From: Tetracentron sinense
Taxonomy: Eukaryota; Streptophyta; Magnoliopsida; Trochodendrales; Trochodendraceae
Reading direction: 5' to 3'
DNA: 64,000 nt
NCBI GenBank assembly: GCA_015143295.1
Contig: CM026559.1
Location: 20,474,826 to 20,538,825 of the forward strand
In this document: piece after piece, positions 11,056 to 23,300 of the stretch
How the letters are laid out: each line of letters opens with the position of its first letter
Numbering within the stretch: the first letter of the stretch is position 1
The notes under the pieces: generated by a model
What the model saw: the letters and a program-made list of their open reading frames with translations, nothing else
Told to the model about the DNA's origin: nothing
The model's database searches: none
Made by a program: the position numbers and the translations under genes

Positions 11056-11859
11056 TTAGTTTCTTGTTTAATTTATCATGTGCATATACTCTTGAAACTC
11101 GGTTTATGCATGCATGCTTGTTTGTGTGCGTGTCAATAGTGATAACCATGATGACATGCTTGGAGGAGAGAATCACATGGGTATAGCATTTCCATTTCGA
11201 ATATAAGCATAAGGGAATGTAGATGACATGTAAGGCATTTGATCGAGGTAGGCATTCAAACATAATAACTCAATACATGCTTTCATAATTCAAGTTCATT
11301 TATTCAATTCATCATTTAAGCATTTTATCAAACACTTGGTGTGCAACTCCATTCATAGTCATTTCGTTTCGATTTCTTAATGCATATGTTTCATCACACC
11401 ACACAAAATGTATTCATTATGTTTGAAATGCCCATCCACCATTTTTTCAACACACATTCATCAACCAACATGGCATCCAATCGCCTTATCCACATTTCAT
11501 CCACCATTCATTCATACATCCCCACACTCACGTTCATTTTGTTTAGGTTTTTGGAAGTATAGTATGTTTTAAGGGAAGGAAGATACAAGATCCACATCAT
11601 GATTTTTCAAAAGAGGAACTAGATTATTGCTAGAGAAGTTAGTAGAGTGTACCAACCCTGAAGATCAAGCTTGATCTTTGAGGAAACCCTTTGAATTGGG
11701 GAAGATCCTTGCTCGAATCTTCAAGCTTGGGCTCTTTCAATCTCAATCCCAAGATCCCTTCTCTTCTTCCCCTACTTTCTCTCCTCTAGGTTTAGAAAAC
11801 CCTCAAGTGAGATCCCTAAACAAAAGAAGGGTTTAAAACCCGCAATCCGGCTCCAGTTA

Positions 11860-12125
11860 CCGCGTGCGATCGATCGTACACTTATCTGCGATCGATCGTG
11901 GGTCAGTGCGATCGATTGCACATGGATGCGATCTATCGCACATGAACCAGAACACTTTGTCTGATTTCCCCCTGTATGCGATCGATCGCACATTCTTGTG
12001 ATCGATCGCTGATCCCTACGATCCATCGCACCTGGGATCCCATCTATCGCATATGGTTCAGAGAGTTTGGGACCTATTTCACCTACATGCGATCGATCGC
12101 ACCTGACTTGCAATCGATTGCACTT
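11860..12125. repeat. Palindromic TGCGATCGATCGCA array, 5' LTR of element 1
   Basis: About ten GCGATCGATCG cores, for example near 11,867, 11,888, 11,907, 11,978 and 12,089. They are linked by short spacers such as CACCTGACTTG and are better conserved than in the partner LTR. Confidence 0.85.
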
Positions 12126-12361
12126 CCCAGATTTTATTGTTTTCCCTCATTTTTTCCTACTTTGGTATTTTGTTCATAACTTTTGACTCGTTTCTTCAGA
12201 TTTTGACGATTCAACTTGTGTTGGATTCATCTTTCAAAAAGGCACATTTCTGACGTTTCAGAATTTTTAATTTCTTCATTATTTATTAGTTAGACTATGT
12301 GAAAGGACAATTGGGTACGAAAGTGTTATTCATTAAGGATGGAAAAGTCTGGGGTGCTACA

Positions 12362-12869
12362 GGTTGAGCCGATCTTCGACACCATTCGGCGTGTCTATGT
12401 AGAGCAGATCCAGTTCAAGAATAAGAAAGCTGAGAAACAAGAACTCCATTTTGGTAATTTGATTACCGAGCTTATTCTTCAGTGTGGTTATGAAATTTCG
12501 GAGGATGAAGAGGAATGGAATGAGCTTCCCAAATACCATAACCGAGATTGGACCCGGATAGCTCTTACCAAGCCCCCCGGCTCGTCCTCTTCGGCTCCAC
12601 CGCCTCGGCAGGCCCCTTCGGTACCACGTACAGTTGGTGCTTCCTCATCCTCAACTCCGGCCCCGGCTGATGCACTCTCTGTTGAGCATCGACTTGCCGA
12701 TCTTTGTGATTGATTTGATCGATTTCTGGCCACCTACACAGCCGATAGCCGTCGGTTGACTGCGTTCGTCGTTGCTTATGAGGTGGATAAAAAAGCTCGA
12801 TTGGAGGATCGCCACTTGCTTCGCACCATGGTGGAGGCCTATTTTGCCCCAGATGAGGACGAGGGCTAG
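12362..12869 (+). pseudogene. Downstream ORF of Athila-like element, 3' part
   Basis: This is the continuation of the ORF interrupted at 2770. After one copy of the GGTTG target duplication the codon phase matches the left part. The segment reads EPIFDTIRRVYVEQIQFKNK, a Glu-rich region (EDEEEWNELPKY), a Pro/Ser-rich linker near 12,580-12,670, then an acidic end (PDEDEG) with a TAG at 12,867. An in-frame TGA lies near 12,714. The host frame was therefore essentially open at the time of insertion, or nearly so. Confidence 0.6.
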
Positions 12870-13959
12870 GATAGCTATTTTTTCTTGTTTTCCTAGCTAG
12901 GGCATCTTATTTTGTTTTAGACTTGTGATTATGGGTTGATTTTATAGTTTTACTAGTTGATGAGGGGGATGACCCATTGTTTTTGGTAGCTTTATGCTAC
13001 ACCTTAATGAGACATGTCTCTGTTTAAAATGATGAATGAATGCCAATTATTTCCTAATTTCTTTGACTCTTTTAATTTCTTTAAGGAGCAAAGGTTCAAA
13101 AATACTTATTATTATTATTTTTATATGTTTTAACTACATTCAGTGAGAATTCTTGAACTTGAAACTGAATGTCAATGGTGACTGTATTTGAATTCCCTGA
13201 TGGCCTAATGCGTTCCTGGAATTTTTTCAATTGCCCGATGAGGTTTGAGGTTGAACAGTTGGCAATTGAGGACTGTTAACCCATTTTAAGGACCAGGTGA
13301 TGCATTGCTCCGGTAAGATGAGTTGGGGTTTCATATCAGCATCGTCATTGGCTAATGATTTATTTCTGAATTGAACTGCTCTCTTTGTTCTTAATCCATG
13401 TTTAACACCCGTGTTGGTTGGTGTACACTGGAGTTTACAAATCGAAGGGGTCTCGACTCGGAGTTGCTACCCTTGGTTGCACCATTGAGAATAAAAGCGT
13501 TATGTTACTTATCCAAAAACTATATATAAAGCTCTCAAATGAAGGAACAGAGGAAAATTACAAGGGCTGAAGACTGTTGGGGTGAGGATGAAGGCTTGAG
13601 ACAGATATTAGTCAGCGTAGCCTGGGAACACTAATTGATGGCTGACTTACTACGTCGCACGAGCGAGTAAGAATACCCGCTTGTCTACTTTCACATTTTT
13701 TTACAAATTTATTCCAACTACAGACCAACATTGCAACCTTCCATTCCCACTTCTTAAAAAACATTCAATTATTTTTTGGGCACAAATTTTTTACCGAGAT
13801 GACCCTAATGTGTAACTGCAACTAGCCATGGAGCCCCAAAACAAGGGGTATTATCAAACTCTTCTATAAATCCCATGCTGGTATAGACAAAGCCTGTGTA
13901 AACACATCGGCAATAATAGCGTTCTACAAGATAACAAAATAACGAACCGTTCTTCGATT
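12870..13959. other. Non-coding tail of Athila-like remnant and unassigned DNA
   Basis: There are no ORFs of note. Sequence just after 12,870 is T-rich 3' noncoding DNA. I could not locate an Athila LTR or polypurine tract here; it may be truncated. A line near 13,430-13,690 contains the TATA-like string ACTATATATAAAGC, but no gene follows on that strand. Confidence 0.4.
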
Positions 13960-14215
13960 ATCATATGTTCAAAATAACATGAAAATGTTCTCCAAAATTA
14001 AAATGTGTAATTTGATTGTCATATGTTAATCAATTGCAACACAATGATCTTCTCCAAAATTACAAAGAGTTCTTTCATTGTCATATGTTCAAAAAATTCT
14101 TCACAGACATTACAAGGTGTTCTTTGATTGTCATATGTTCAAAATATAAACAAAATGTTTTCCACAGACATTACAAGGTGTTCTTCAATTGTCATATGTT
14201 AAAAAAAAACAACAA
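13960..14215. repeat. Short degenerate tandem repeat, about 55-60 bp x 5
   Basis: Five imperfect units each contain TTCTT(C/T)(G/A)ATTGTCATATGTT followed by an A-rich stretch. Two also contain CACAGACATTACAAGGTG. The block lies directly downstream of the MULE transposase stop codon, so it may belong to that element's terminal region. Confidence 0.75.
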
Positions 14216-14233
14216 AATGTTCGCTATCATTGC

Positions 14234-16639
14234 TTATAAAGGCTGAGTCCAGTGTGTTGGGTACATGTAATGGGGAAATGCGCCTGATGACAGAAATGGT
14301 GGTGGAACTTGCTGCGTACCATGTGGGTACATATAAGGGTGATATGGTCCATATTGTGGTGAAATAGGCGGTATACAATATGTGAGAGGCGGTGGTGGAA
14401 CTTGGTGACCACCGGGCACTTGAGTGGGCTCCAAAATAGGCTCAAGGGTAGTTGGCTCTTCTTGGAAAGCATTGTCTTCGATATCATCACCTTTGTTAGG
14501 ACACTTTGGTCGAGTGTGGCCTTCTTTTCGGCATAGGCTGCACCTGCTTTTTTTTTTCTCCAAATGGGACTTCAATCTATTACAAGGTTGTCCCTTAGTT
14601 CGCACCCTTATAGGATCCCTGATAGCATCAACATTCTTATTAATGGGAGATTCATGATTTTCTTCTTGTTCGCTTATATCTTCATTGATACACACTCTCT
14701 TCATTTGTTGACTTATGACGCATATTGTGTCATCGTATGATTCCTCACTTTCTGCAGCAACAAGAGAGAGGCGGTTGCAAGAGTTTAGTAAGTTTCGATG
14801 GCGAATTGTCTTCAGGGAATCTGATGCTCTATACATATCACCGCCGCCAGACGGGATGCCCCCTTTTGCCATTTTTGTCCAACGTGTCATGATAATGGAG
14901 TTAGGTAACTTTGTCAACTGCTCAACCTTCATAATTGTCATAATGTGGCTACAAGGGATCCCCACCATCTCAAACAACGAGCATGTGCACTTGAAGTTTT
15001 TATATGTTGTATTAAAGTCAACATGACATCTCAGCTGGGGATTTTCATATACTGACACAATGTACTTAGGATTACCCTCAAATTCCTCAACTGCCACAAT
15101 CACATTCTTCCCCTCATTTAGCAACTCCTGTTGCACAACCTTGAACATGTTGGCCGTATAAATCTATGATGCGTGGCACTCTAAGGATGCCATGTTGCTA
15201 AGGAGCACCGGTGCGGTTTGATTTGTAATGCAATCCTCGCGTGCTTTTGCCTCTCGCATTCATCCGATTGCTTTATCAAACAACTCAATAAATTGGAACA
15301 ACGGTGTGTGACGATAAAAAACCTTTCAAAATACTGCATTCATGCTGTCTGAGCGTTGTCTGGATCGCATCCCAGCAAAGTAGTGGCTTTGAAGGTAAGG
15401 GTCCGCCCATAACTCTTTTGTTTTATACAATTTCTTTGCCCATGTGTTGTTTTGTAGACTGTGGCTTTCAAGGAGGGCAGCCCATGATTCCTCCCACTCT
15501 TGAGGTGTCTCCCTAGACTTCATGCATTCGTCAAAATCATTCAAGAACCCATTTTTGTGGATGTTGGATAACAAATTCCTATTTAAATGCCACTGACACA
15601 ATTGATGGCGTGTTCGAGGAAAAACATATTGAATAGCATTGTGCATCGCGTGGTCTCCATCCGTGATAATGGCTTTGGGCTCTTTACCATTCATTGTTGT
15701 GAGGAAGGAGTTGAATACCCAACATAATGAATCAGTTGTCTCATTGGACAATAAGGCGCATCCAAACAAACAACTATTGCGATGATGGTTCACCCCGACG
15801 AAAGCAACAAAAGGCATGTCGTACCGATTTGTCCGGTACGTTGAGTCAAAGGTCACAACATCGCCAAAGGCCTCATAGTCCACTTGGCATTGACTATCTG
15901 CCCAAAATATGTGAAACAGTCGGCCATCTTCATCAATTAGGTGCTTGCAAATAAATTTTGGATCAGTAATTTCTTTGTTTTTATGTATTCCATGACTAAC
16001 TGCACGTCACAATCTTCGAGTTTTTCCCGTTGTTGCCAATTCACTTGATTATACATGTCCATTTGGGTAAAACCCAAATTCTTGTAACCCCCAGCATTTT
16101 TAAACATTAAGTCCATTACTTATCTAGTCCTTATGCCAGAACCTACTAGTGCCTCTATCTCTGCTTTCCGAACCTCATCCATTCTTCTATGTGACCTTAA
16201 GTAATTGACTTATGCAAGATGTGCAAACTGATGATTGTGCTTGGGTTTAAACTCCTTCACTTTCCATCGTCCTGTGATTTTGTCCAAATTTATGAGCAAT
16301 GATGCATTACAACGACATCTAGACAGGGGTCTCGGCTTACGCATTCTACCATCTAGTTCCATGTATTTTTTTTAATTTGTGCCATCTTCTTGAACAAACA
16401 AACCGCCGTGAGGTAATAACATCACCTCTAAGGCGTACAACATTGTCCTTTCGAGTGCTAAACCCCATGCTCCTAGCATATGAGTTGTAGAATTCATGAC
16501 CTTCCGCTTCTGATGCGAACTCAAGTTCCATAACAGCTTCATACTTAATACCATTGACAAAATCACTGAGAGATGGCTCGTCATGGAGATCAATAACATC
16601 ATCATCATCAATGTCATAGTGAGTAGACGGCCTTGCCAT
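14234..16639 (-). pseudogene. MULE transposase / FAR1-related protein, degenerate
   Basis: The start is the ATG at 16,639 (MARPSTHYDIDDDD). Domains from the N-terminus are these. A FAR1-type DNA-binding domain (MELEFASEAEGHEFYNSYAR, GFSTRKDN, then an R-C-R-C-N-A / H-N-H zinc part near 16,250-16,320). A MULE-type DDE transposase core at 15,326-15,883 (DVVTFDSTYRTNRYDMPF, ITDGDHAMHNAI, RHQLCQWHLNRN). A SWIM zinc finger CTCSLFEMVGIPCSHI near 14,960-15,010. A C-terminal knuckle CSLCRKEGHTRPKC near 14,520. The frame shifts at an eight-base A run near 16,375; stops occur near 16,205, 16,120, 15,325, 15,268 and 15,168. Domain content fits either a Mutator-like transposase or the FAR1/FRS family derived from it. 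The stops argue against a working transcription factor. Terminal inverted repeats were not found. Confidence 0.8.
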
Positions 16640-16989
16640 GTTTCACCACTTTTACAACTGACATCTGCAAAAACACAAAGAAAATATAAAACACATCACT
16701 AAGTCATCAACACCTCATCAAGCATGTAACAATATCCACAGGTACAACAAAGTAACTAATCATTGTAAAATGTTATTTATCAGATGAAGTTGACATACTA
16801 AATAAAACTTACTGAGAGTGCAATGTGTGTCATGAGGGTGAAACTACAAAAAACTTATTGAGAGTATAGAAACTTTGATAATGGCACCATTAACTAAAAG
16901 AATAAAACAAGATAATGCAATTGAGTGAAAAATGGTACAACAAGGGTGCAATCTGGCACAACTTCAAAGAAAGTATTCAAAATAAATTG

Positions 16990-17679
16990 AGGAGGGTACA
17001 ATTCCAAGTACCCCTAACACCTCGTGGATACACCGAAGTTGACACTAAGAGTTCAAATTCGTTTTCTCCTTTAAGATAACCCCATTTTTTCTGAAGAAAA
17101 GGTTAAATGTATCCTAATGAGTGAAAATAACCTTGGGTGTAATTCTATTGAGGAGGGCGCAACTGAGGTGCAATTCTAAGTAGCCCTAACGCCCCGTGAA
17201 CACACCGAAGTTGACATTAAGAGTCCAAATTCGGTTTTTCCTTAAAGATGACCCCGTTCTCTTTCATGAAAGACATTAATATACCACAACGAGTGAAAAA
17301 AATCTTGGGTGCAACTCTATTGAGGAGAGTACAACTGAGGTGCAACTTCAAGTATCCCTAAGACATCGTAAACACACCAAAGTTGACATTAAGAGTCCAA
17401 CTTTGCTTTTTTCTTAAAGATGACCCCATTTTTTTTGGCTGAAATGGTTAAATGTATCCCAATGAGTAAAAATAACCATGGTTGTAACTCTATTGAGGAG
17501 GGTGCAACTGAGGTACAACTCCAAGTAGCCCTAACACCTCGTAAACACATTGACGTTGACATTAAGAGTCCAAATTCGATTTTTCCTTAAAGATAACCCC
17601 ATATTCTTTCATGAAAAACTTTAATATATCGCAAGGAGTGAAAAAACCATAGGTGCAACTCTATTGAGGAGAGTGCAAC
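16990..17679 (+). repeat. Satellite array, left segment (about 4 monomers)
   Basis: About four monomers of roughly 172 bp carry the landmark TTGAGGAGGGTGCAACTGAG. The segment is the left flank of the array interrupted by Tekay element 2; the array resumes at 28,115. Its left edge near 16,990 merges with AT-rich DNA upstream of the MULE start. Confidence 0.9.
17675..17679. other. Target-site duplication GCAAC (left), Tekay element 2
   Basis: GCAAC abuts the LTR end TGTCGTGC at 17,680 and is repeated at 28,115-28,119. It is part of the satellite consensus GGGTGCAACT. Confidence 0.93.
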
Positions 17680-18339
17680 TGTCGTGCCCCAAAACCCACC
17701 CTAGGAGTTAGAGTGAACTTTGGACGACTAAACATGGCTTACATGACTTGCTTGACAAACCAACCTGCAAAAACCCACAGAGCATATACAATAGAGGATG
17801 ACAGTGGAAACATAACTATAAAACACAGCGGAAGTCTAACAACCTCTAAGTATATACACATGGTCCAAGTTTAATACAAAGAAATCAAAACAAAGAAAGT
17901 GCGGACATGCCCGCCAAAATACATGGATATAATCACTCATGCTCACCCACAGCTAATCCACTTAGAATCTAACACCACCTAATGATAACCCTCTACGGGA
18001 GGTTCCTCAAAAGGCTCCTCGACGTACTCCTCCTCCACCCATGGACCAGGAGCACAAACATCAAATGGAGCAGCAGCTCCCTCAGAACCTGCCGACATAA
18101 GAAGTACGGCTGAGCATGGAATACTCAGCGGGTACTAAATACTAACCAACAGTCATAGTATACAGATAGCATACATAAAGTAAGGAGCAAGTTGCATATA
18201 TAGAACATGAACAATTTATATCATACAAGGAAGTAAAGCAATTTATATTCATGCTTGCATTCAGAAAGACTGATAAAACCCTTGAAAACATCGTGCACTT
18301 GACTTGACTTGAAATACCCTTTGCGTGATTGGGAATTTG

Positions 18340-18660
18340 TTAACCGTGTCATGCTTGTCATGCTTGCATCATGCGTGCCATGTCATGTCATGCGTGTCAT
18401 GCGAGAATCATGCTTGCTTATTCATAATTTAAACATGTTCACATGCCTAGTCGCCGTTCATAGTTTGTCGCAACTAGTACCCTATATGCAGATGGGCATG
18501 CCTAGTTGCCGTTCATAGCCCGTCGCAACTAGCATCCATGCGGAATGTGAATGCCTAGTTGCCGTTCATAGCCCGTCGCAACTAGCATCCATGCGTGTAA
18601 TGCCATGCAGAGTTATGCGTGTCATGCGATGCTATGCATGTCATGCGAGGGGATGGGAGA
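18340..18660. repeat. LTR repeats: CATGC-rich tracts and three modules of about 54 bp
   Basis: Three copies of ATGCCTAGTTGCCGTTCATA-type units (18,442-18,600) are flanked by runs of CATGCGTGTCATGCGATG motifs. In the partner LTR (about 26,120-26,460) the second CATGC run is longer by about 45 bp, showing length instability. Confidence 0.85.
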
Positions 18661-19590
18661 CCTTTCCCTATGAAATGCATGATTGTCTTGCCCTTGTGAA
18701 AAGTGAAGTGAAACATATCTTAGGATATGCCCCACCTCTACGTCCCATACTTAAAACATCGGTAAATCACGTCATTTCATGCGTGCTCGTGAGATCGTGT
18801 GCATACTTGCATTTGGAATTAAATATGGCAATTTGGGGTAATTCACAAAGCATAGCACATAACAATTTAAGTGAGTAATAATCTACGCATTTTAAGAAAT
18901 GTAAGAAACACACTATCATGAACCCTAACAAATTTCAAGAGCAATTAAGCGTGGGTTCCCTTAATTTATCATTTATTTTGTTCACCTTGGCATTTCGTCA
19001 AACATGGGGTGTGTTCATTATTCACTTAAACTTAGATCATGCTTTTCTAGGTGGGTTATGCTCACATCACACTTGTATGTTCATTATTAGTACAATGCCC
19101 TTTCCCATTCGTTCATCACATCATCCACACGGCATCCATTCGCCAACATCCATCTCCATTCACCATTCATACCACCAATCTCATAACACATATTTAAGTG
19201 AAGGAAAACAAGGAGAAACAAAGGAAAAAGGGAAGCTATAACTAGGAGGGTAGTAAGAAGTACCGACCTTGAAGAAATGAGGAAGAAACCCCTTCCAAAA
19301 ACGACCGTGAGGTGCTGCCCTAGCTTGGGGAACGCTCTCCATGAGTGCTTGAGCCGTGATCTTGGAGAAAAACCAGACTTGAAGTGATCTAGGGTCTCAA
19401 AACCCCTTTGATTCTTCTCCAAAAGCAAAATCCTAGCTTAGGAAACCCTTTCTCCTCTCTTCTAATCCCCCAAAATCCTCTAAGTGTTGAGAATGAGCCC
19501 TAAAGGCTCGGGTTAAACTCTTAAGGTAAGAGTGAACCGACCAAAAGACCATAATACCCTTACTGAAATTTCTGCAAAAACACGAGTGCC

Positions 19591-19772
19591 GAACACGTTG
19601 GGCTGTGAATAGTGCCAAACACATTGTGCTGTGAATAGTGCTGAACAAGTTGTGCTGTGAATAGTGCCGAGTACGTTGTGCTGTGAAGGGTGCCGAACCC
19701 GTTGTGCTGTGAATAGTGCTGAACACGTTGTGCTGTGAATAGTACCGAGTACGTTGTGCTGTGAAGGGTGCC
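19591..19772. repeat. Seven 26-bp tandem repeats in 3' LTR of element 2
   Basis: Seven head-to-tail units of 26 bp begin GA(A/G)(C/T)ACGTTGTGCTGTGAA and end with GTGCC or GTGCT. The partner LTR has nine units (27,408-27,641). The units occupy the LTR place held by CGATCGATCG arrays in element 1; a single CGATCGATTG remains near 20,048. Confidence 0.92.
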
Positions 19773-20268
19773 GAACCCGTTGTCACGTTGTGTTGTGCGT
19801 AGTGCTGAGCTCGTTGTCCGTTATCTTATGTACAACGTGCCCGTCGTGAGCTGTACAACGTACCCGTTGTCTGTTGCACAACGAATGCACAACGTATACG
19901 TTATCAAAGCTAGAGCTACGTTATCAGAGTACGTTGTCTATGCGTTGTCTGTGCCTTATCAGAGCACGTTGTCAGAGCACGTCCTTAGTGCCTTCCAAGC
20001 TACGTCCTTAGTGCCTCTCCAGAGCTCGTCCTCAAGTGCATAACCAAGCGATCGATTGCCTGTAGGTCCAGACTGTTTTGGCCATATCTTTTGACTCGTT
20101 CGTCCGATTTTGACGATTCAACTTGCGTTGGGTTCGTACTTCGAAGAGGAACATTTCTGACATTTTGAAATTTCCAATTTCTTCCTTATTTATTAATTAT
20201 ACCTCTTTAAAGGCAAAATGGCAACGAAAGTGTCATGCATTAAATGTGAAAAGGTCCGGGGCTCTACA

Positions 20269-20282
20269 TCCTCCCCCCCTTA
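20269..20282 (-). other. Polypurine tract of element 2
   Basis: On the minus strand TAAGGGGGGGAGGA lies immediately upstream of the LTR start TGTAGAGC. Confidence 0.9.
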
Positions 20283-20369
20283 CAAAAATTTCGTCCTCGA
20301 AATTTAGACGCTACTTGCATTACAAACCAAAAAGAAAATTACAAGTCATATACAAATTTATACAAAGAC

Positions 20370-23300
20370 TCATTCAATTAATTCTGGGTACTTTTCTTTG
20401 ACTTCGGCTTCACGCTCCCATGTAGCTTCTTCCCGAGCATGGTGTTGCCAATGCACAAGAACCAAAGGGATTGTCTTGTTGCGAAGCACTTGATCTCTTC
20501 GATCCAAAATCTGAACCGACTTTTCAATCAAGGTGAGGTCCTCTCGAATCTCCAACGGTTCCAAGTCTATGACATGCGAAGGATCCGCAATGTACTTTCC
20601 GAAGCATAGACACATGGAAGACGTTGTGAACTGCGGCCATGTGAGGTGGGAGAGCTACCCTGTAAGCAACCTCACCAACTCGTGTGATAATCTCAAAAGG
20701 CCCAACATACCGAGGACTGAGCTTGCCTCGCTTTCCAAATCTCATGATCCCTTTGCTAGGAGATACTTTCACAAAAACTTGATCCCCTACTTGAAATTCC
20801 AAGTCCCTACGGCGCGTGTCCGCATAACTTTTCTGGCGATCGAGAGCGGCTTTCAATCGATCCCGAATGATCTTAACTGTGCCTGCAGTTTGCTCAATCA
20901 ACTCCGGACCAAGTACTTTCCTTTCTCCTACCTCATCCCAATAGAGAGGAGACCTACAACTTCGCCCATACAAGGCCTCAAACGGTGCCATTTGGATACT
21001 CGCCTGATAACTGTTATTATAGGCGAATTCAACCAAAGGCAAGTGCTCTTCCCAACTGCCTCTGAAATCCAACATACAAGCCCGAAGCATGTCTTCAATG
21101 ACTTGGTTCACTCTCTCGGTTTGTCCATCCGTCTGTGGATGAAAAGCGGTGCTGAAATCAAGTCGGGAACCCATAGCCTCCTGGAAGCTTTTCCAGAATC
21201 GTGATGTGAATCTTGGATCCCGATCTGACACAATACTAACGGGCACTCCATGCAACCTCACCACTTCCTTGATGTACAAAGCGGCTAACTGACTAGAGTT
21301 GAAAGTAGTTCGGTAAGGCAAGAAGTGAGACGAATTCGTCAAACGATCCACTACTACCCATATCGCATCTGAGCCCCTTGCCGTCTTTGGCAAGCCAACT
21401 ATGAAATCCATGAATATGTTCTCCCATTTCCACTCGGGAATCGGAATGGACTGTAATAGACCTGCGGGCCGCATGTGTTCTGCTTTCACCTGTTGACACA
21501 CCAAGCACCGTGCTACATATTCCGCAACCTCCCTCTTCATATTCCGCCACCAAACGTGACTTTTGAGGTTCCGGTACATCTTTGTACCCCCTGGATGCAC
21601 TGTGTACTTCGAACGGTGTGCTTCATCCAAAATCTCTCTTCGAAGATCTGCATTGGCTGGGACGCACAGCCTTCCCTTGAATGTGATAGCACCCCGACTA
21701 GTGAGAGAAAAGTCTTCACTGCCCTTGGCAACTTCCTTGTCCCGGAAAGCCAACAATTCCGCATCCATGGCTTGATATTCTTGGATCAAATCTATAATGT
21801 ACGGTCGAACCGTAACATTTGCCAAGGTAGGACCACGGACAGAGTTATTCACACTGATGTCCAGATTTGCCAAATCTTCTAGTAGCTTCCATTCTTGAAC
21901 CAACATGTGTGCTAACAACCCCTGAGGTCTTCTACTCAAAGCATCAGCCACTACATTTGCTTTACCCGGGTGGTATTGAATGGTACAATCATAGTCCTTC
22001 AGAAATTTCATCCAACGCCGTTGCCTTAGATTCAATTTCTTTTGGGAAAAGAGGTACTTGAGGCTCTTGTGGTCCGTATACACATAGAATTCCACCCCGT
22101 ATAAGTAATGTCGCCAGATCTTGAGTGCAAACACGATTGCGGCAAGCTCTAAGTCGTGCGTGGGGTAATTCTTCTCATGCTCCTTCAATTGCCTTGATGC
22201 ATAGGCAATGACTTTCTTGTGCTGCATGAGTACACACCCAAGTCCAACGTGTGAGGCATCACTATACACCTCATACTTATAAGGTCCAGATGGCACAGTA
22301 AGGACAGAGGCTGTAGTAAGCCTCTTCTTCAGTTTCGTGAAACTGATCTCGCACTTATCACTCCATACAAACTTGGCGTTCTTCCTTGTCAGGTAACTGA
22401 GCGGTGCTGCAAGGCCAGAGAAACCCTCTACGAATCTCCTGTAGTAGCCTGCCAACCCAAGAAAGCTGCGTATCTCGGTAACACTCTTGGGCCTCGCCCA
22501 ACTCATAATTGCTTCGATCTTCTTTGGATCTACCGAGATACCTTCTGCAGAAATAACGTGGCCTAGGAATGCCACCTCTTCCAACCAAAACTCACACTTG
22601 CTAAGTTTGGCGTATAGCTTGTGCTCTCTTAGCATTTCCAAAGCAAGGCATAGGTCGTGTGTGTGATCTTCCCGTGTCTGGGAATAGACCAAAATGTCAT
22701 CAACAAATACAATCACGCACCTATCAAGATATGGCCGGAACACCCGGTTCATCAAATCCATAAAGGCTGCCGGCGAGTTCGTGAGTCCAAAAGGCATCAC
22801 CAAGAACTCGTAGTGTCCATACCGAGTCCTGAAAGCAGTTTTGGGAACATCTTCCGCCTTAATCTTCAACTGGTGATAACCCAATCGAAGGTCTATCTTC
22901 GAGAAAAATCTCGCTCCCTTCAACTGATCGAACAAGTCATCAATCCTAGGCAAGGGATACCTATTCTTTATAGTGACTTTGTTCAATTGCCTGTAATCGA
23001 CGCACATCCGCATCGAGCCATCTTTCTTCTTAACAAACAACACCGGGCACCCCACGGTGAGACACTTGGTCGAATGAACCAAGGCCTTGTAATTCCTCCA
23101 ATTGAGTCTTCAACTCCTTAAGTTCAACCGGGGCCATTCTATACGGAGCCCGAAAGATGGGAGCTGTGCCTGGTGCAAGCTCGATCACAAACTCAATCTC
23201 CCTGTCTGGAGGTAATCCTGGCAACTCCTCTGGAAACACATCCAGGAATTCACTCACAACTGGAATTGTCGATGAGTCCTTTGCCTCGGGATTAGCTAAG

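Larger units (their letters stand above)
2771..12361 (-). mobile_element. Tekay element 1: complete but decayed Ty3/gypsy chromovirus
   Basis: A 9.6-kb element in reverse orientation, bounded by two LTRs and a perfect 5-bp target duplication. In element order it has 5' LTR (10,068-12,361), primer site, gag, a putative intron, protease, RT, RNase H, integrase, chromodomain, polypurine tract and 3' LTR (2771-4956). Integrase wording such as [20 protein letters not shown] and the terminal chromodomain place it in the Tekay/Del clade. It sits inside the downstream ORF of the Athila-like remnant, so it is younger than that element. Many nonsense codons and 1-2 bp indels make it non-autonomous. The two LTRs differ at several per cent of sites by eye, so it is older than element 2. 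Confidence 0.93.
10068..12361 (-). repeat. 5' LTR of Tekay element 1
   Basis: A 2294-bp LTR, reading TGTAGCACCCC... to ...GGGCATGACA on the minus strand. It shares the module block (10,794-11,055) and the palindromic array (11,860-12,125) with its partner. It retains the region 12,190-12,330 that is rearranged in the other LTR. By eye the two LTRs differ by a few per cent plus indels. Confidence 0.93.
17680..20268 (-). repeat. 3' LTR of Tekay element 2
   Basis: A 2589-bp LTR, TGTAGAGCCCC...GGCACGACA on the minus strand. It includes CATGC-rich short repeats (18,340-18,660), a module of about 54 bp in three copies (18,442-18,600) and seven 26-bp repeats (19,591-19,772). The last 200 bp before the polypurine tract are shared in kind with the LTRs of elements 1 and 3. 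Confidence 0.94.
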
